Of a stretch of 64,000 nucleotides of DNA, positions 39,649 to 48,264 are shown piece by piece. The translations under genes were made by a program, and so were the position numbers. The stretch is from Goekera deserti (GTDB taxonomy: Bacteria; Actinomycetota; Actinomycetes; Mycobacteriales; Geodermatophilaceae), in NCBI RefSeq assembly GCF_010685995.1, contig NZ_JAAGWK010000005.1, forward strand, positions 186,001 to 250,000. Reading direction: 5' to 3'. A model generated the notes under the pieces. That model saw only the letters and a program-made list of their open reading frames with translations. It made no database searches and was not told the origin of the DNA. The first letter of the stretch is position 1. Every line of letters begins with the position of its first letter.

Positions 39649-40066
39649 CGAGGCGGCTGCAGCGGTGATCGCGGCGACCGCGGCGTCGATGGCGCTGATC
39701 GGTGCCCGCCTGCTCGGCGGCGGCGACCTCGGCTGCGTCGTCGACCGGGCGAGCGGGACGGTCAGCACCTTCACCGGGGACGTCGGGGCCGGGCGCGTGT
39801 CGGTGTACGACCGGACCACCGACTGCTGGGTGGTGGGCCGGTGCGAGGACGGCGAGGGTCCGCTGTGGCTCTACCACCAGGGCACGACGGGGTACCTGAC
39901 CCTGACGCCCGCCGGCCCGGGCCGGCTGCGCGGCCACGACCACACCGGTCACGCCGCCTTCGAGGTGCTGACCAGCACCGCCGGCGACGTCGTGGAGGTG
40001 CTGGACCACGGCAGTGGACGGCGGCACGACTTCCTCGTGCATCGCGCCGACGAGCTCGCCGCCTGA
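39638..40066 (+). CDS. Unknown protein, third gene of the PHP operon
   Basis: Protein of 142 residues. GTG 39638 overlaps the previous gene by 11 nt. A short Ala-rich helix (AAAAVIAATAASMALIGARLLGG) is followed by an all-beta region with YDRTTDCWVVGRCEDGEGPLWLYHQG, LRGHDHTGHAAFEVL and DFLVHRADELAA. No known domain is visible. The pair with 39112 appears to be a lineage-specific addition to the PHP gene. Confidence 0.55.
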   Translation: MPIDEAAAAVIAATAASMALIGARLLGGGDLGCVVDRASGTVSTFTGDVGAGRVSVYDRTTDCWVVGRCEDGEGPLWLYHQGTTGYLTLTPAGPGRLRGHDHTGHAAFEVLTSTAGDVVEVLDHGSGRRHDFLVHRADELAA

Positions 40067-40167
40067 CCCCGCGCGGCGACGCAGAGCGACCAGGTCGCAC
40101 CGGCGCGCAGTGGTTCACCCGCTGGACGCGTGTCGTACCCCACAGCGTGTCCGAAGCCTCAAGCCGC

Positions 40168-40189
40168 GTTCATCCCGCGTTAACCAACG
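40168..40189 (+). promoter_or_regulatory. Pho box upstream of pstS
   Basis: Two 11-nt direct repeats, GTTCATCCCGC (40168-40178) and GTTAACCAACG (40179-40189), fit the PhoP direct-repeat unit (GTTCAYY...) of actinobacteria. They lie 100 nt upstream of pstS, so phosphate starvation should induce the operon. Confidence 0.8.
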
Positions 40190-40288
40190 GACCTGGATCC
40201 GTCCACCTCGCCTCCCTAGCGTCCTCGTCGTTGGTCCCCTGCTGCCCGGCTTCGACGTCCGGGAGCCCCACAGTCGAAAGGCCCTGAG

Positions 40289-41407
40289 TTGAAGCTCAGC
40301 ACCAAGACGCGCGCCGCCGGAGTCACCGCGGCGCTCGCCACCTCCCTCGTCCTCTCCGCCTGCGGCGCGAGCAACGAGGAGACCAGCGACACCGGCTCCG
40401 GTGGCGGTGACAGCACGGCCGCCGAGCTGAGCGGGAGCCTCGTCGGCGCGGGCGCCAGCAGCCAGCAGTCGGCGATGGAGGCATGGCAGGCCGGCTTCCA
40501 GGGCGTGTACCCGGACGTCCAGTTCAGCTACGACCCGGCCGGCTCCGGCGCGGGCCGCGAGCAGTTCATCGAGGGCCGGGCCGACTTCGCCGGCTCCGAT
40601 GCCGCCCTCGACGAGGAGGAGCTCACCGCCGCCTCCGAGCGCTGCGCCGGTGGCGAGGTCTTCGAGCTGCCGAACTACATCTCGCCGATCGCCGTCCTGT
40701 TCAACCTCGAGGGCGTCGACTCGCTCAACCTCACCCCGGCCACCATCGCGGGCATCTTCGCCGGGACCATCACCACCTGGAACGACCCGGCGATCGCCGC
40801 GGACAACCCGGACGCCACGCTGCCGTCGACCGCCATCACGCCGGTGCATCGCGCCGACGACTCGGGCACCACGGACAACTTCACGGACTACCTCTTCCAG
40901 GCCGCCCCCGACGTCTGGACCTCCGAGCCCGACGGCGTGTGGCCGCTGGAGGGCGGCGAGTCCGCCCAGGGCACCTCGGGTGTCGTCGAGGTCGTCACGA
41001 GCACCGACGGCGCCGTCACCTACGCCGACGCCAGCCGCGCCGGTGAGCTCGGTGTCGCCAGTGTCGCCGTCGGCGGCGAGTTCGCTGCGCCGACGCCGGA
41101 GGCCGCTGCCGCTGTCGTCGAGAACTCCCCCGCCGTCGAGGGCCGCGGTGAGTACGACTTCGCCATCGAGGTCAACCGGCTGACCGAGGGCTCGGGCGAG
41201 TACCCGATCGTCCTGGTCAGCTACCACGTCGGCTGCATCGAGTACGACGACAAGGAGAAGGCCGACAACGTCAAGGCCTTCATGAACTACGTGATCAGCG
41301 CCGACGGCCAGGCGACCGCCGCCGAGAACGCCGGCAACGCGGAGATCTCCGACAGTCTGCGCGAGCAGGCGCAGACTGCGGTCGACGCCATCACCACCGC
41401 GGGCTGA
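40289..41407 (+). CDS. pstS: Phosphate-binding lipoprotein PstS
   Basis: Phosphate-binding lipoprotein of 372 residues. The signal peptide ends in LVLSAC with Cys25 lipidated. A Gly/Ser linker follows. Phosphate-binding loops are visible as GAGASSQQSAMEAW, DFAGSDAAL and HRADDSGTTDNF. Start is TTG 40289 with GAAAGG 7 nt upstream, a rare start codon in this window. It is separated from pstC by a large hairpin, so pstS may be made in excess over the permease. Confidence 0.92.
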   Translation: MKLSTKTRAAGVTAALATSLVLSACGASNEETSDTGSGGGDSTAAELSGSLVGAGASSQQSAMEAWQAGFQGVYPDVQFSYDPAGSGAGREQFIEGRADFAGSDAALDEEELTAASERCAGGEVFELPNYISPIAVLFNLEGVDSLNLTPATIAGIFAGTITTWNDPAIAADNPDATLPSTAITPVHRADDSGTTDNFTDYLFQAAPDVWTSEPDGVWPLEGGESAQGTSGVVEVVTSTDGAVTYADASRAGELGVASVAVGGEFAAPTPEAAAAVVENSPAVEGRGEYDFAIEVNRLTEGSGEYPIVLVSYHVGCIEYDDKEKADNVKAFMNYVISADGQATAAENAGNAEISDSLREQAQTAVDAITTAG

Positions 41408-41419
41408 CACCCGCCCGCC

Positions 41420-41459
41420 GCGATGGCCCGGGACGTCCACGGACGTCCCGGGCCATCGC
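41420..41459 (+). terminator. Intercistronic hairpin between pstS and pstC
   Basis: A 19-nt arm (GCGATGGCCCGGGACGTCC) is followed 2 nt later by its exact complement. In the middle of an operon it would stop part of the transcripts or protect the pstS 3' end. Confidence 0.75.
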
Positions 41460-41512
41460 ACCGCCCGGACCCGGGCACCCATGACACACGACGAACGAGC
41501 CACGGAGCAGCG

Positions 41513-42463
41513 GTGACCGCCACGAAGGCCCCGACCGAACCACCGGTCCAGCGCACCGTCCGACGACCGGGTGACCGCATCTTCGCCGGCAGCGCCAAGG
41601 GCTCGGGCATCTTCATCCTGATCGTCCTCGCAGGCGTCGCCGCCTTCCTGATCAGCGAGGCACTCCCGGCCCTCACGGCCCCGGCGGACGAGATCCCCGG
41701 CGGCGAGGGGCTGACGGCCTACATCGCACCCCTGATCCTGGGCACCCTGCTCGGCGCCGTCCTCGCGTTGATCGTCGCCACGCCGCTGGCCGTGGGCATC
41801 GCCCTGTTCATCACCTACTACGCGCCCCGCCGGGTCGCTGCGGTCCTCGGCTACGTCGTCGACCTGCTCGCGGCCATCCCCAGCGTCGTGTACGGGTTCT
41901 GGGGCCTGGCCGTGGTCGCGCCCCGCATGGTGCCCTTCCACGAGTGGGCGGCCGACAACCTGTCGTTCCTGCCCTTCTTCGCCGGCCCGGCGTCCACCAG
42001 CGGGCGGACGATGTTCACCGTCGGCCTGGTGCTGGCGGTGATGATCCTGCCGATCATCTCGGCCATCTCCCGCGAGGTGTTCAGCCAGGCCCCGGCGCTG
42101 CACCGGGAGGCCGCCCTGGCCCTCGGTGCCACTCGTTGGGAGATGATCCGGATGGCGGTGCTGCCGTACGGCAAGTCCGGTGTCATCGCCGGCGCGATGC
42201 TCGGCCTGGGCCGCGCCCTCGGCGAGACCATGGCCGTCGCGATCATCCTCTCCGGCGGCGCCGGTGCGACGCTGAACCTGATCAGCAACTCGAACCCGTC
42301 GACCATCGCGTCGAACATCGCGCTGCGGTTCCCCGAGGCCACCGGCCTCGGGGTCAACACGCTGATCGCCAGCGGACTCGTCCTGTTCGTGATCACCCTC
42401 GTGGTCAACATGCTCGCCCGCTGGGTCGTCAACCGGCGCGCCGACTTCTCCGGAGCGAACTGA
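41513..42463 (+). CDS. pstC: Phosphate ABC transporter permease PstC
   Basis: Permease of 316 residues with six membrane helices. The coupling loop is EAALALGATRWEMIRMAVLPYGKSGVIAG, with the Glu and Gly of the family EAA motif. IPSVVYGFWGL marks the phosphate permease group. GTG 41513 has GGAG 5-6 nt upstream. Confidence 0.92.
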   Translation: MTATKAPTEPPVQRTVRRPGDRIFAGSAKGSGIFILIVLAGVAAFLISEALPALTAPADEIPGGEGLTAYIAPLILGTLLGAVLALIVATPLAVGIALFITYYAPRRVAAVLGYVVDLLAAIPSVVYGFWGLAVVAPRMVPFHEWAADNLSFLPFFAGPASTSGRTMFTVGLVLAVMILPIISAISREVFSQAPALHREAALALGATRWEMIRMAVLPYGKSGVIAGAMLGLGRALGETMAVAIILSGGAGATLNLISNSNPSTIASNIALRFPEATGLGVNTLIASGLVLFVITLVVNMLARWVVNRRADFSGAN

Positions 42464-43548
42464 TGAGCACCGAGACCCCGCTCGCACCGATCGGTTCCAC
42501 GAGCGCCGCCTCGCCCGGCCCCGTGCAGACCCAGCGCCGCCTGCCCCGCTTCGCCGCCGCCGGGCTGTTCCTCGCGGGCGTCGCGGTGGGTGCCCTGCTG
42601 TCGGCGCTCACCGGCTTCAGCCTGGCGCTCACCGTCCTGTACGGCGTCGTCCTCGGCACGCTGGCGGTGTACGCGGTCTCCCGCCAGGTCGAGGGCCGAC
42701 GCAAGGCGACCGACCGGCTGGTCACCAGCCTCGTGTCGACGGCGTTCGCCATCGCGATGGTGCCGCTGCTGTCCCTCGTCTACACCGTGCTCGACCGTGG
42801 CCTGGCCCGGCTGGACGCCTCGTTCTTCACCAACTCGATGTTCCGGGTGGTGGGCGAGGGCGGCGGCGCGTACCACGCCATCGTCGGCACGGTCCTCATC
42901 ACCGCCCTGACCACCCTGATCGCGGTCCCGATCGGCCTGCTCACGGCCATCTACCTGGTCGAGTACGGCACGGGCCGGCTCAAGAAGGCCATCACGTTCT
43001 TCGTCGACGTGATGACCGGGATCCCGTCGATCGTCGCTGGTCTGTTCGCCTTCGCGCTGTTCACCCTGTTGTTCGGCAACGACGTCCGGCTGGGCCTCAT
43101 GGGTTCGGTCGCGCTCGCGGTGCTCATGATCCCGGTGGTCGTGCGCTCCTGCGAGGAGGTGCTCAAGCTGGTGCCCAACGAGCTCCGGGAAGCCGCCTAC
43201 GCCCTCGGCGTGCCGAAGTGGCGCACGGTCGTCAAGGTCGTGCTGCCGACCGCCATCGCGGGCCTGGGCACCGGCATCACGCTCGCGGTCGCGCGCGTCA
43301 TCGGCGAGACCGCCCCGCTGCTCATCACCGTCGGCCTGATCACCGGGACCAACTTCAACCCGTTCGAGGGCCGCATGGCCACCCTGCCGGTCTTCGCGTA
43401 CTACCAGCTCACCCAGCCGGGCACCGCCACGCAGGCATTCATCGACCGGGCCTGGACGGCGGCGCTCGTCCTCATCATGCTGGTGATGGGTCTCAACGTC
43501 GTCGCCCGCCTGATCAGTCGCCTGTTCGCCCCCAAGACCGGTCGCTGA
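42463..43548 (+). CDS. pstA: Phosphate ABC transporter permease PstA
   Basis: Second permease subunit, 361 residues. The N-terminal ~100 residues with two extra hydrophobic segments precede the six-helix core. The EAA-type loop is [26 protein letters not shown], and [15 protein letters not shown] is typical. ATG 42463 overlaps the pstC stop (TGATG). Confidence 0.92.
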   Translation: MSTETPLAPIGSTSAASPGPVQTQRRLPRFAAAGLFLAGVAVGALLSALTGFSLALTVLYGVVLGTLAVYAVSRQVEGRRKATDRLVTSLVSTAFAIAMVPLLSLVYTVLDRGLARLDASFFTNSMFRVVGEGGGAYHAIVGTVLITALTTLIAVPIGLLTAIYLVEYGTGRLKKAITFFVDVMTGIPSIVAGLFAFALFTLLFGNDVRLGLMGSVALAVLMIPVVVRSCEEVLKLVPNELREAAYALGVPKWRTVVKVVLPTAIAGLGTGITLAVARVIGETAPLLITVGLITGTNFNPFEGRMATLPVFAYYQLTQPGTATQAFIDRAWTAALVLIMLVMGLNVVARLISRLFAPKTGR

Positions 43549-43585
43549 CCGGTCGCCCAGCCGAGAAGAAGCAGAAGGACACCTC

Positions 43586-44365
43586 GTGGCCAAGCGCATC
43601 GACGTCTCTGACCTCAACATCTACTACACCAACTTCCTCGCGGTGGAGGGCGTCAACGTCTCGATCGAGCCGCGCAGCATCACCGCGCTCATCGGCCCCT
43701 CCGGCTGCGGCAAGTCGACCTTCCTGCGTTCGCTCAACCGCATGCACGAGGTCATCCCGGGCGCGCGCGTCGAGGGCAAGGTCGTCATCGACGGCCAGGA
43801 CCTGTACGGCTCCGACGTCGACCCGGTGAACGTGCGCCGCCAGATCGGCATGGTGTTCCAGCGCCCCAACCCGTTCCCGACCATGTCGATCTACGACAAC
43901 GTCGTCGCGGGCGTGCGGCTGAACAGCACGCGGATGAAGAAGTCCGAGATGGACGACCTCGTGGAGACCTCGCTCAAGGGCGCCAACCTCTGGAACGAGG
44001 TCAAGGACCGCCTCAGCCGGCCCGGCTCCGGCCTGTCCGGTGGCCAGCAGCAGCGGCTCTGCATCGCCCGGGCGATCGCCGTGGAGCCCGAGGTGCTGCT
44101 GATGGACGAGCCGTGCTCGGCCCTCGACCCGATCAGCACCCTGGCCATCGAGGACCTCATGATGGAGCTGAAGGACCGCTTCACCATCGTGATCGTCACG
44201 CACAACATGCAGCAGGCCGCCCGGGTCAGCGAGGCCACCGGCTTCTTCAACCTCAACGGGGTCGGGCAGCCGGGCCGGCTGATCGAGTTCAACCCGACCG
44301 AGAAGATCTTCAGCAACCCCGACCAGAAGGCCACCGAGGACTACATCTCCGGTCGCTTCGGCTGA
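43586..44365 (+). CDS. pstB: Phosphate ABC transporter ATPase PstB
   Basis: ATPase of 259 residues. Walker A is GPSGCGKST at 37-45, the signature is LSGGQQQR, and Walker B reads [13 protein letters not shown]. It drives phosphate import with PstC and PstA. RBS AGAAGG precedes the start at 43586. No phoU follows. Confidence 0.95.
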   Translation: MAKRIDVSDLNIYYTNFLAVEGVNVSIEPRSITALIGPSGCGKSTFLRSLNRMHEVIPGARVEGKVVIDGQDLYGSDVDPVNVRRQIGMVFQRPNPFPTMSIYDNVVAGVRLNSTRMKKSEMDDLVETSLKGANLWNEVKDRLSRPGSGLSGGQQQRLCIARAIAVEPEVLLMDEPCSALDPISTLAIEDLMMELKDRFTIVIVTHNMQQAARVSEATGFFNLNGVGQPGRLIEFNPTEKIFSNPDQKATEDYISGRFG

Positions 44366-44393
44366 GGAAGGACCTCGTCCGAGCCGTGTGAGC

Positions 44394-47300
44394 TCAGCTG
44401 CAGGTGGTTCCCGACGCCGCCGTCCCCGTGGGGGCGGCGGCGTCCGTCGTCCCGGGGGTGGTGGCCGCGGGGTCGGCAGGTGGGGCGGCGCCGGAGACGG
44501 CCGCGGCGAGCGTGTCCGTCACCCGGCCGGACTCGATGACCGCGTCGAACAGCGCCCGCGCGGCGGTCTGGTCCAGCAGCACGTAGGAAGCGGCAGCGGG
44601 GGCGGCCGCTGCCGGGTCCCCCGGCAGCGGGGCAGCGGCGGGCACGGCGGGCGTGGCCGCCGGCGGGGCGCCGATCAGCGCGGACGGCGGCGGGACGTAG
44701 CCCGTCTGCTCCACCGGGAGGCCGAGCCGCTGCACGTGCTGGGCGGAGAGCCCACCGAGCGTGCTGCCCAGCGCCCGGACGTCGGCCAGCGTGGTGTCCC
44801 GGTCGACGATGAGGGCGTCGTCCACCCGGGTGAGGAACTGCGTGAGGGTGACCGGGTCGGCCAGCGCGGAGCCGGTGAGCGCCCCGTGCAGCGTCGCGGT
44901 GACCAGCCGCTGCTCGCGCTCGGCCACCACCTGACCGGTCGGCTCGTCGGCGACCGTGCCGGGGGCGAGCCAGCCGGCGGCGTCCTCACCGGACATCGTG
45001 GTCCGCCCCGCGGGCAGCGCCGCGGCGGCGGTGGTGGTGTCGACCGCCTCGGGCACGCACACCGACACGCCACCGAGCACGTCCACCAGGCCGGGCACCT
45101 CCGCCAGGTCCACCCCGACGTAGTGGTCGACCCGGACGCCGGACACCTGCTGCACCGAGCGCACCAGGCAGGACGGCCCGCCGGAGAGCAGCGCCTGGGC
45201 GAACGCCTCGGTGGTGGGCTCGCGCAGCGAGCCGTCGGTGCTCCGGCAGGAGGGGGTGTCCACCAGCGCGGCGGACGGGAAGCTCACCAGCACCGCATCC
45301 TCACCACCGTCGGACACGTGCACCAGCACGGTGCTCACCGACGCCACACCCTCCCGGTCGGGCAGCCCGGTTCCGACCACGAGATAGGTACGGTCGTCGG
45401 CCTGCAGTTGGGGCGCGAGCACCTCGGGGCCGTCGACGGAGAGCGCGTCGACCCGCTGCAACGACCGGTCGACGTAGACGTAGAGCCCGACGTAGTACCC
45501 GGACACCAGCAGCAGGACGGCGACCAGCACCGCCCCCACCCGGTGGAGGCGGCGGCGCAGCGGGCTGACCACGCGCGGAGCGCGCTGCGGGGCCGCGGAG
45601 CTGCCGCGTCGCCCCGGGGACGCGCCGGGCTCGTCGTCGAGGTCGTGCGGGATCAGCGCGTCCGGGCCGGGGATGGGCGGCACGGGCATGACCCGCCGGG
45701 CGACCCCGCTGCTGGGCCCGGCGACCGCGCGCGGCCCGGTGGCCGGCCCGGCGAGCGGGCCTGCGACCGTGGGCAGGTCCGACGACGTGCCGACGGGGTG
45801 GCCGACCGGCCGGCCGCCGGTGGCAGGTCCGGTCGGCAGGGGCCGGGACCAGGGGTCGTCCAGGGACCCCGGAGGTAGGGGCGCCATCGGCAGGCCACCG
45901 GTCGGGGCGGCCGGGCGGGAGCGGGGCGACGATGGCGCGGCCGGGCCGTCCCCGTCACGCGGGGGCAGCGACCAGCGGTCGTCGGCGGTCGACGCGGCCG
46001 GGCGACCCGACGGCTCAGCGGGCAGCGGGAACACCGACCAGGGGTCCGCCGCGGGCGCCGGGGCGGGCTCGCCCGGTCCCGACCGGTCGGCTGCACGCGA
46101 CGGGCCGTCCCAGAGACCGCCGGCGGCCGCGCCGGGGCGGTCCCAGGACGGCGGTGACACGTGTGGCGTCCCGGTGCGGCCGCCGGCGGCCGTCGGCAGG
46201 TCACCGCTGCGCGGGCCGGCCGGGGGCAGCTGGCCGGTGGGCGCCTCGCCCGCCCGCGGCGGGATCGACGGGAGACCCCCGGTGCGGGGCTGGGCGGGCG
46301 TCGCGGCGGCGCGGCGCGGCGTGGGCTCGGCCGGTCGACCGGCGGCGGGTGCCTGCGGGCGCCCGGCGGGCGGACGCCCACCATCGCGTTCGGGCCCGGT
46401 GGCGGGCGCGACGTCGTCGGCGGCACGGGGCGGGAGGGACGGCGCGGACGAGGTGGCCGGTGTGCCCGGGCCGGTCCCGGGACCTCCGGGTGGCGGGGAC
46501 CCCGGTCGGCGATCGGGGGCAGCGAGCCCCCGCCCGGTGGAGGACAGGCCCCGCCCGGTGGAGGACAGGCCCCGCCCGGTCGAGGACGGGTCCGGCCCGG
46601 TCGGGGTGGGGCCCCACCGGGTCGACGGTCCCGTCGGGCGGCGGGCCGGCGCCGGTCCCGGCGGGAGCCCCCGCCCACCCGGTGCCGGCCCACCGGTGGC
46701 GGCCGGGCCGTCGGTCAGGCCGCGGCCCGTCGAGGAGAGCCCCCGACCGGTCGACGTGGCATCACGGCGCGGGGCCGGGTCACCCGACAGACCCCGCCCC
46801 GTCGACGAGGCATCCCGACGCGGCCCCGGGTCGCCAGGGAGACCCCGCCCCGTCGATGACAGACCCCGGCCCGTCGAGGACGCATCCCGACGCAGAGCCG
46901 GGTCACCCGACAGACCCTGCCCCGGCGAGGACAGACCCCGACCGGTGGACGAGGCGTCGGGGCGCGGGGGCCCGGCCGCGCGGTCGCCGTCGGCCGAGGC
47001 ACCACGACCGGTCGGGGCGGGCCCCCGGCCCGTGGCCGACCGGCCGCGACCGGTGGCGGGGCCTGTCGCAGGCGCACCGCCGTCCCGGGCGGGCGCTGCC
47101 GGCAGGGACGTGCCCCGCGGCGGGGCCGGTGGGGCCGTCGGCGGGCTGGGTGCCACCGGCGGGGCCGCGGGCGCGCGCCCCGCGGCGGGCGGGGTGGGCG
47201 GGCGGGAGCCGGTGGGCCGCACGAGCCCGGACAGCGCGTCCCAGGCCCCGCGCCCGCGGGACGTGGCGGCGGGCTGGGCGGGCGGCTGCGGGGCAGCCGG

Positions 47301-48089
47301 GGCCGCGCCCGGCCGGGCGGACGCCGGGTGCCCCGGGGACCGTTGCTGACCGGCGGGCGGCGTGACCGGTCCGGCCACCGTCGCCGGGCCGGGTGCGGGG
47401 GTGGCGGGCCCGGCGACGGTCCGCGGGCCACCGTCGCCGGCTGTGGCCGGGCCAGGGCCCGGCCGGGGCGGACCCGCCTGCTGCCGCGCCGAGGGTGCCG
47501 CCGCGGGTCCGCGCCCCGACGCCGCTGGGCCGGCGGCCGGCACGGAGGGGCGCCCCGGACCGGCCGGCCGCACCTGCCCGGGCGAGGAGGCGGGAGGCGC
47601 CGGCGGTGTCGCCGCACGGGGGGCAGGGCTCGGCTGATCCGCGGCGGGCACCGGACGTGCCGCCTGCCCCGCGGGAGGCGGACCAGGGGGCCGGGCCCCC
47701 AGCGGCGGGCGCTGCGCGGACCCGCCCACCTGCGGCGACGGGCCGGCCGGGGCCCGGCCGGGGCCACCCGGGAGCCGGCCGGCGTCGGCGGGACGAGCAG
47801 CATCGGCGGGACGGGCGGGGCGGCCGGAGAGCCGGCCGGAGTCGTCCGGGCGGGCCGGGGGCACCGGCGGTTGCTCACCGCGTCGGGCCGCGCGGCGTCC
47901 CGACGTCGTGGGGGCGCCGTCCCGGGCCAGCAGCGCCTCCACCGTCAGCCGGGTGGTGAGCGGGGCGTCGTCGTCCGGGGGCAGGGGGGCGGAGGTGTCG
48001 CGCCGTCCGGCGGGAGGGGTGGCGCGGCGGTCGGTCGAGCGAGGGTCGTCCCGCCCGTCTCGTCCTCGGTCCACCACTGGCGTCGACAC
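44394..48089 (-). CDS. LytR-CpsA-Psr-type protein with giant Pro-rich cytoplasmic region
   Basis: Protein of ~1231 residues. The first ~840 residues are disordered and rich in Pro, Gly, Ala and Arg, with nine exact TGRGL copies and other TGRG variants. One membrane helix follows (VGAVLVAVLLLVSGYYVGLYVYV), then an extracellular LCP-like domain (TYLVVGTGLPDREGVASVSTVLVHV, VRVDHYVGVDLAEVPGLVDVLGGVSVC). LCP enzymes attach glycopolymers to peptidoglycan and use Arg/Asp residues in SRSDT and PRD-type motifs; here these read ASVST and PSAAL, so catalysis is doubtful. GTG 48089 has GAGGA upstream; GTG 48077 or 48074 are alternatives. Confidence 0.75.
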   Translation of the reverse strand: MSTPVVDRGRDGRDDPRSTDRRATPPAGRRDTSAPLPPDDDAPLTTRLTVEALLARDGAPTTSGRRAARRGEQPPVPPARPDDSGRLSGRPARPADAARPADAGRLPGGPGRAPAGPSPQVGGSAQRPPLGARPPGPPPAGQAARPVPAADQPSPAPRAATPPAPPASSPGQVRPAGPGRPSVPAAGPAASGRGPAAAPSARQQAGPPRPGPGPATAGDGGPRTVAGPATPAPGPATVAGPVTPPAGQQRSPGHPASARPGAAPAAPQPPAQPAATSRGRGAWDALSGLVRPTGSRPPTPPAAGRAPAAPPVAPSPPTAPPAPPRGTSLPAAPARDGGAPATGPATGRGRSATGRGPAPTGRGASADGDRAAGPPRPDASSTGRGLSSPGQGLSGDPALRRDASSTGRGLSSTGRGLPGDPGPRRDASSTGRGLSGDPAPRRDATSTGRGLSSTGRGLTDGPAATGGPAPGGRGLPPGPAPARRPTGPSTRWGPTPTGPDPSSTGRGLSSTGRGLSSTGRGLAAPDRRPGSPPPGGPGTGPGTPATSSAPSLPPRAADDVAPATGPERDGGRPPAGRPQAPAAGRPAEPTPRRAAATPAQPRTGGLPSIPPRAGEAPTGQLPPAGPRSGDLPTAAGGRTGTPHVSPPSWDRPGAAAGGLWDGPSRAADRSGPGEPAPAPAADPWSVFPLPAEPSGRPAASTADDRWSLPPRDGDGPAAPSSPRSRPAAPTGGLPMAPLPPGSLDDPWSRPLPTGPATGGRPVGHPVGTSSDLPTVAGPLAGPATGPRAVAGPSSGVARRVMPVPPIPGPDALIPHDLDDEPGASPGRRGSSAAPQRAPRVVSPLRRRLHRVGAVLVAVLLLVSGYYVGLYVYVDRSLQRVDALSVDGPEVLAPQLQADDRTYLVVGTGLPDREGVASVSTVLVHVSDGGEDAVLVSFPSAALVDTPSCRSTDGSLREPTTEAFAQALLSGGPSCLVRSVQQVSGVRVDHYVGVDLAEVPGLVDVLGGVSVCVPEAVDTTTAAAALPAGRTTMSGEDAAGWLAPGTVADEPTGQVVAEREQRLVTATLHGALTGSALADPVTLTQFLTRVDDALIVDRDTTLADVRALGSTLGGLSAQHVQRLGLPVEQTGYVPPPSALIGAPPAATPAVPAAAPLPGDPAAAAPAAASYVLLDQTAARALFDAVIESGRVTDTLAAAVSGAAPPADPAATTPGTTDAAAPTGTAASGTTCS
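44413..44444 (+). terminator. Hairpin at the pstB / LCP-type gene 3' junction
   Basis: GACGCCGCCGTCCCC pairs with GGGGGCGGCGGCGTC (one G-T wobble) across 2 nt, 47 nt after the pstB stop. It lies within the last codons of the convergent LCP-type gene, so it can serve pstB read-through. Confidence 0.5.
46530..46960. repeat. TGRGL-coding repeat region in the LCP-type gene
   Basis: Short degenerate DNA repeats (GACAGGCCCCGCCCGGT and variants on the plus strand) encode the (S/T)STGRGL motif of the disordered region. Spacing is irregular, from 21 nt to over 100 nt. Confidence 0.75.
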
Positions 48090-48156
48090 CCCATCCTCGT
48101 GCTGCGGGCACGGTGCGTCGCAGCCTTCGGCCCCCCGGTCCAGGCACGGCCCCATC

Positions 48157-48162
48157 ACGATA
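48157..48162 (-). promoter_or_regulatory. -10 element (TATCGT) of the LCP-type gene
   Basis: Minus strand TATCGT about 68 nt upstream of GTG 48089 would give a leader of about 60 nt. No good -35 is visible. Confidence 0.35.
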
Positions 48163-48251
48163 CGGGTGCGGACCGCCCTCACACAGAGCACACGCCCAGA
48201 TGCGCAGGAGGATCCACCCGTCGTCGGGAAGCGCTGCTGCACCAGGCGTCG

Positions 48252-48257
48252 TACCGT
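48252..48257 (+). promoter_or_regulatory. Leaderless -10 element (TACCGT) of the repeat protein gene
   Basis: TACCGT, CCCGACG (7 nt), GTG 48265. No Shine-Dalgarno site. Confidence 0.6.
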
Positions 48258-48264
48258 CCCGACG

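Noticed and set aside
40115-42487. 790-codon minus-strand open frame over pstS and pstC
   Set aside because: Shadow of the pst genes; Asp/Gly-rich translation without domains.
46530-46960. CRISPR-like array of short repeats
   Set aside because: Repeats are degenerate, irregularly spaced and in frame within a coding region; no cas genes nearby.
45673-47349. Long plus-strand open frames opposite the LCP-type gene
   Set aside because: The repeats give open frames on both strands. Only the minus frame joins to a membrane helix and an LCP-like domain.
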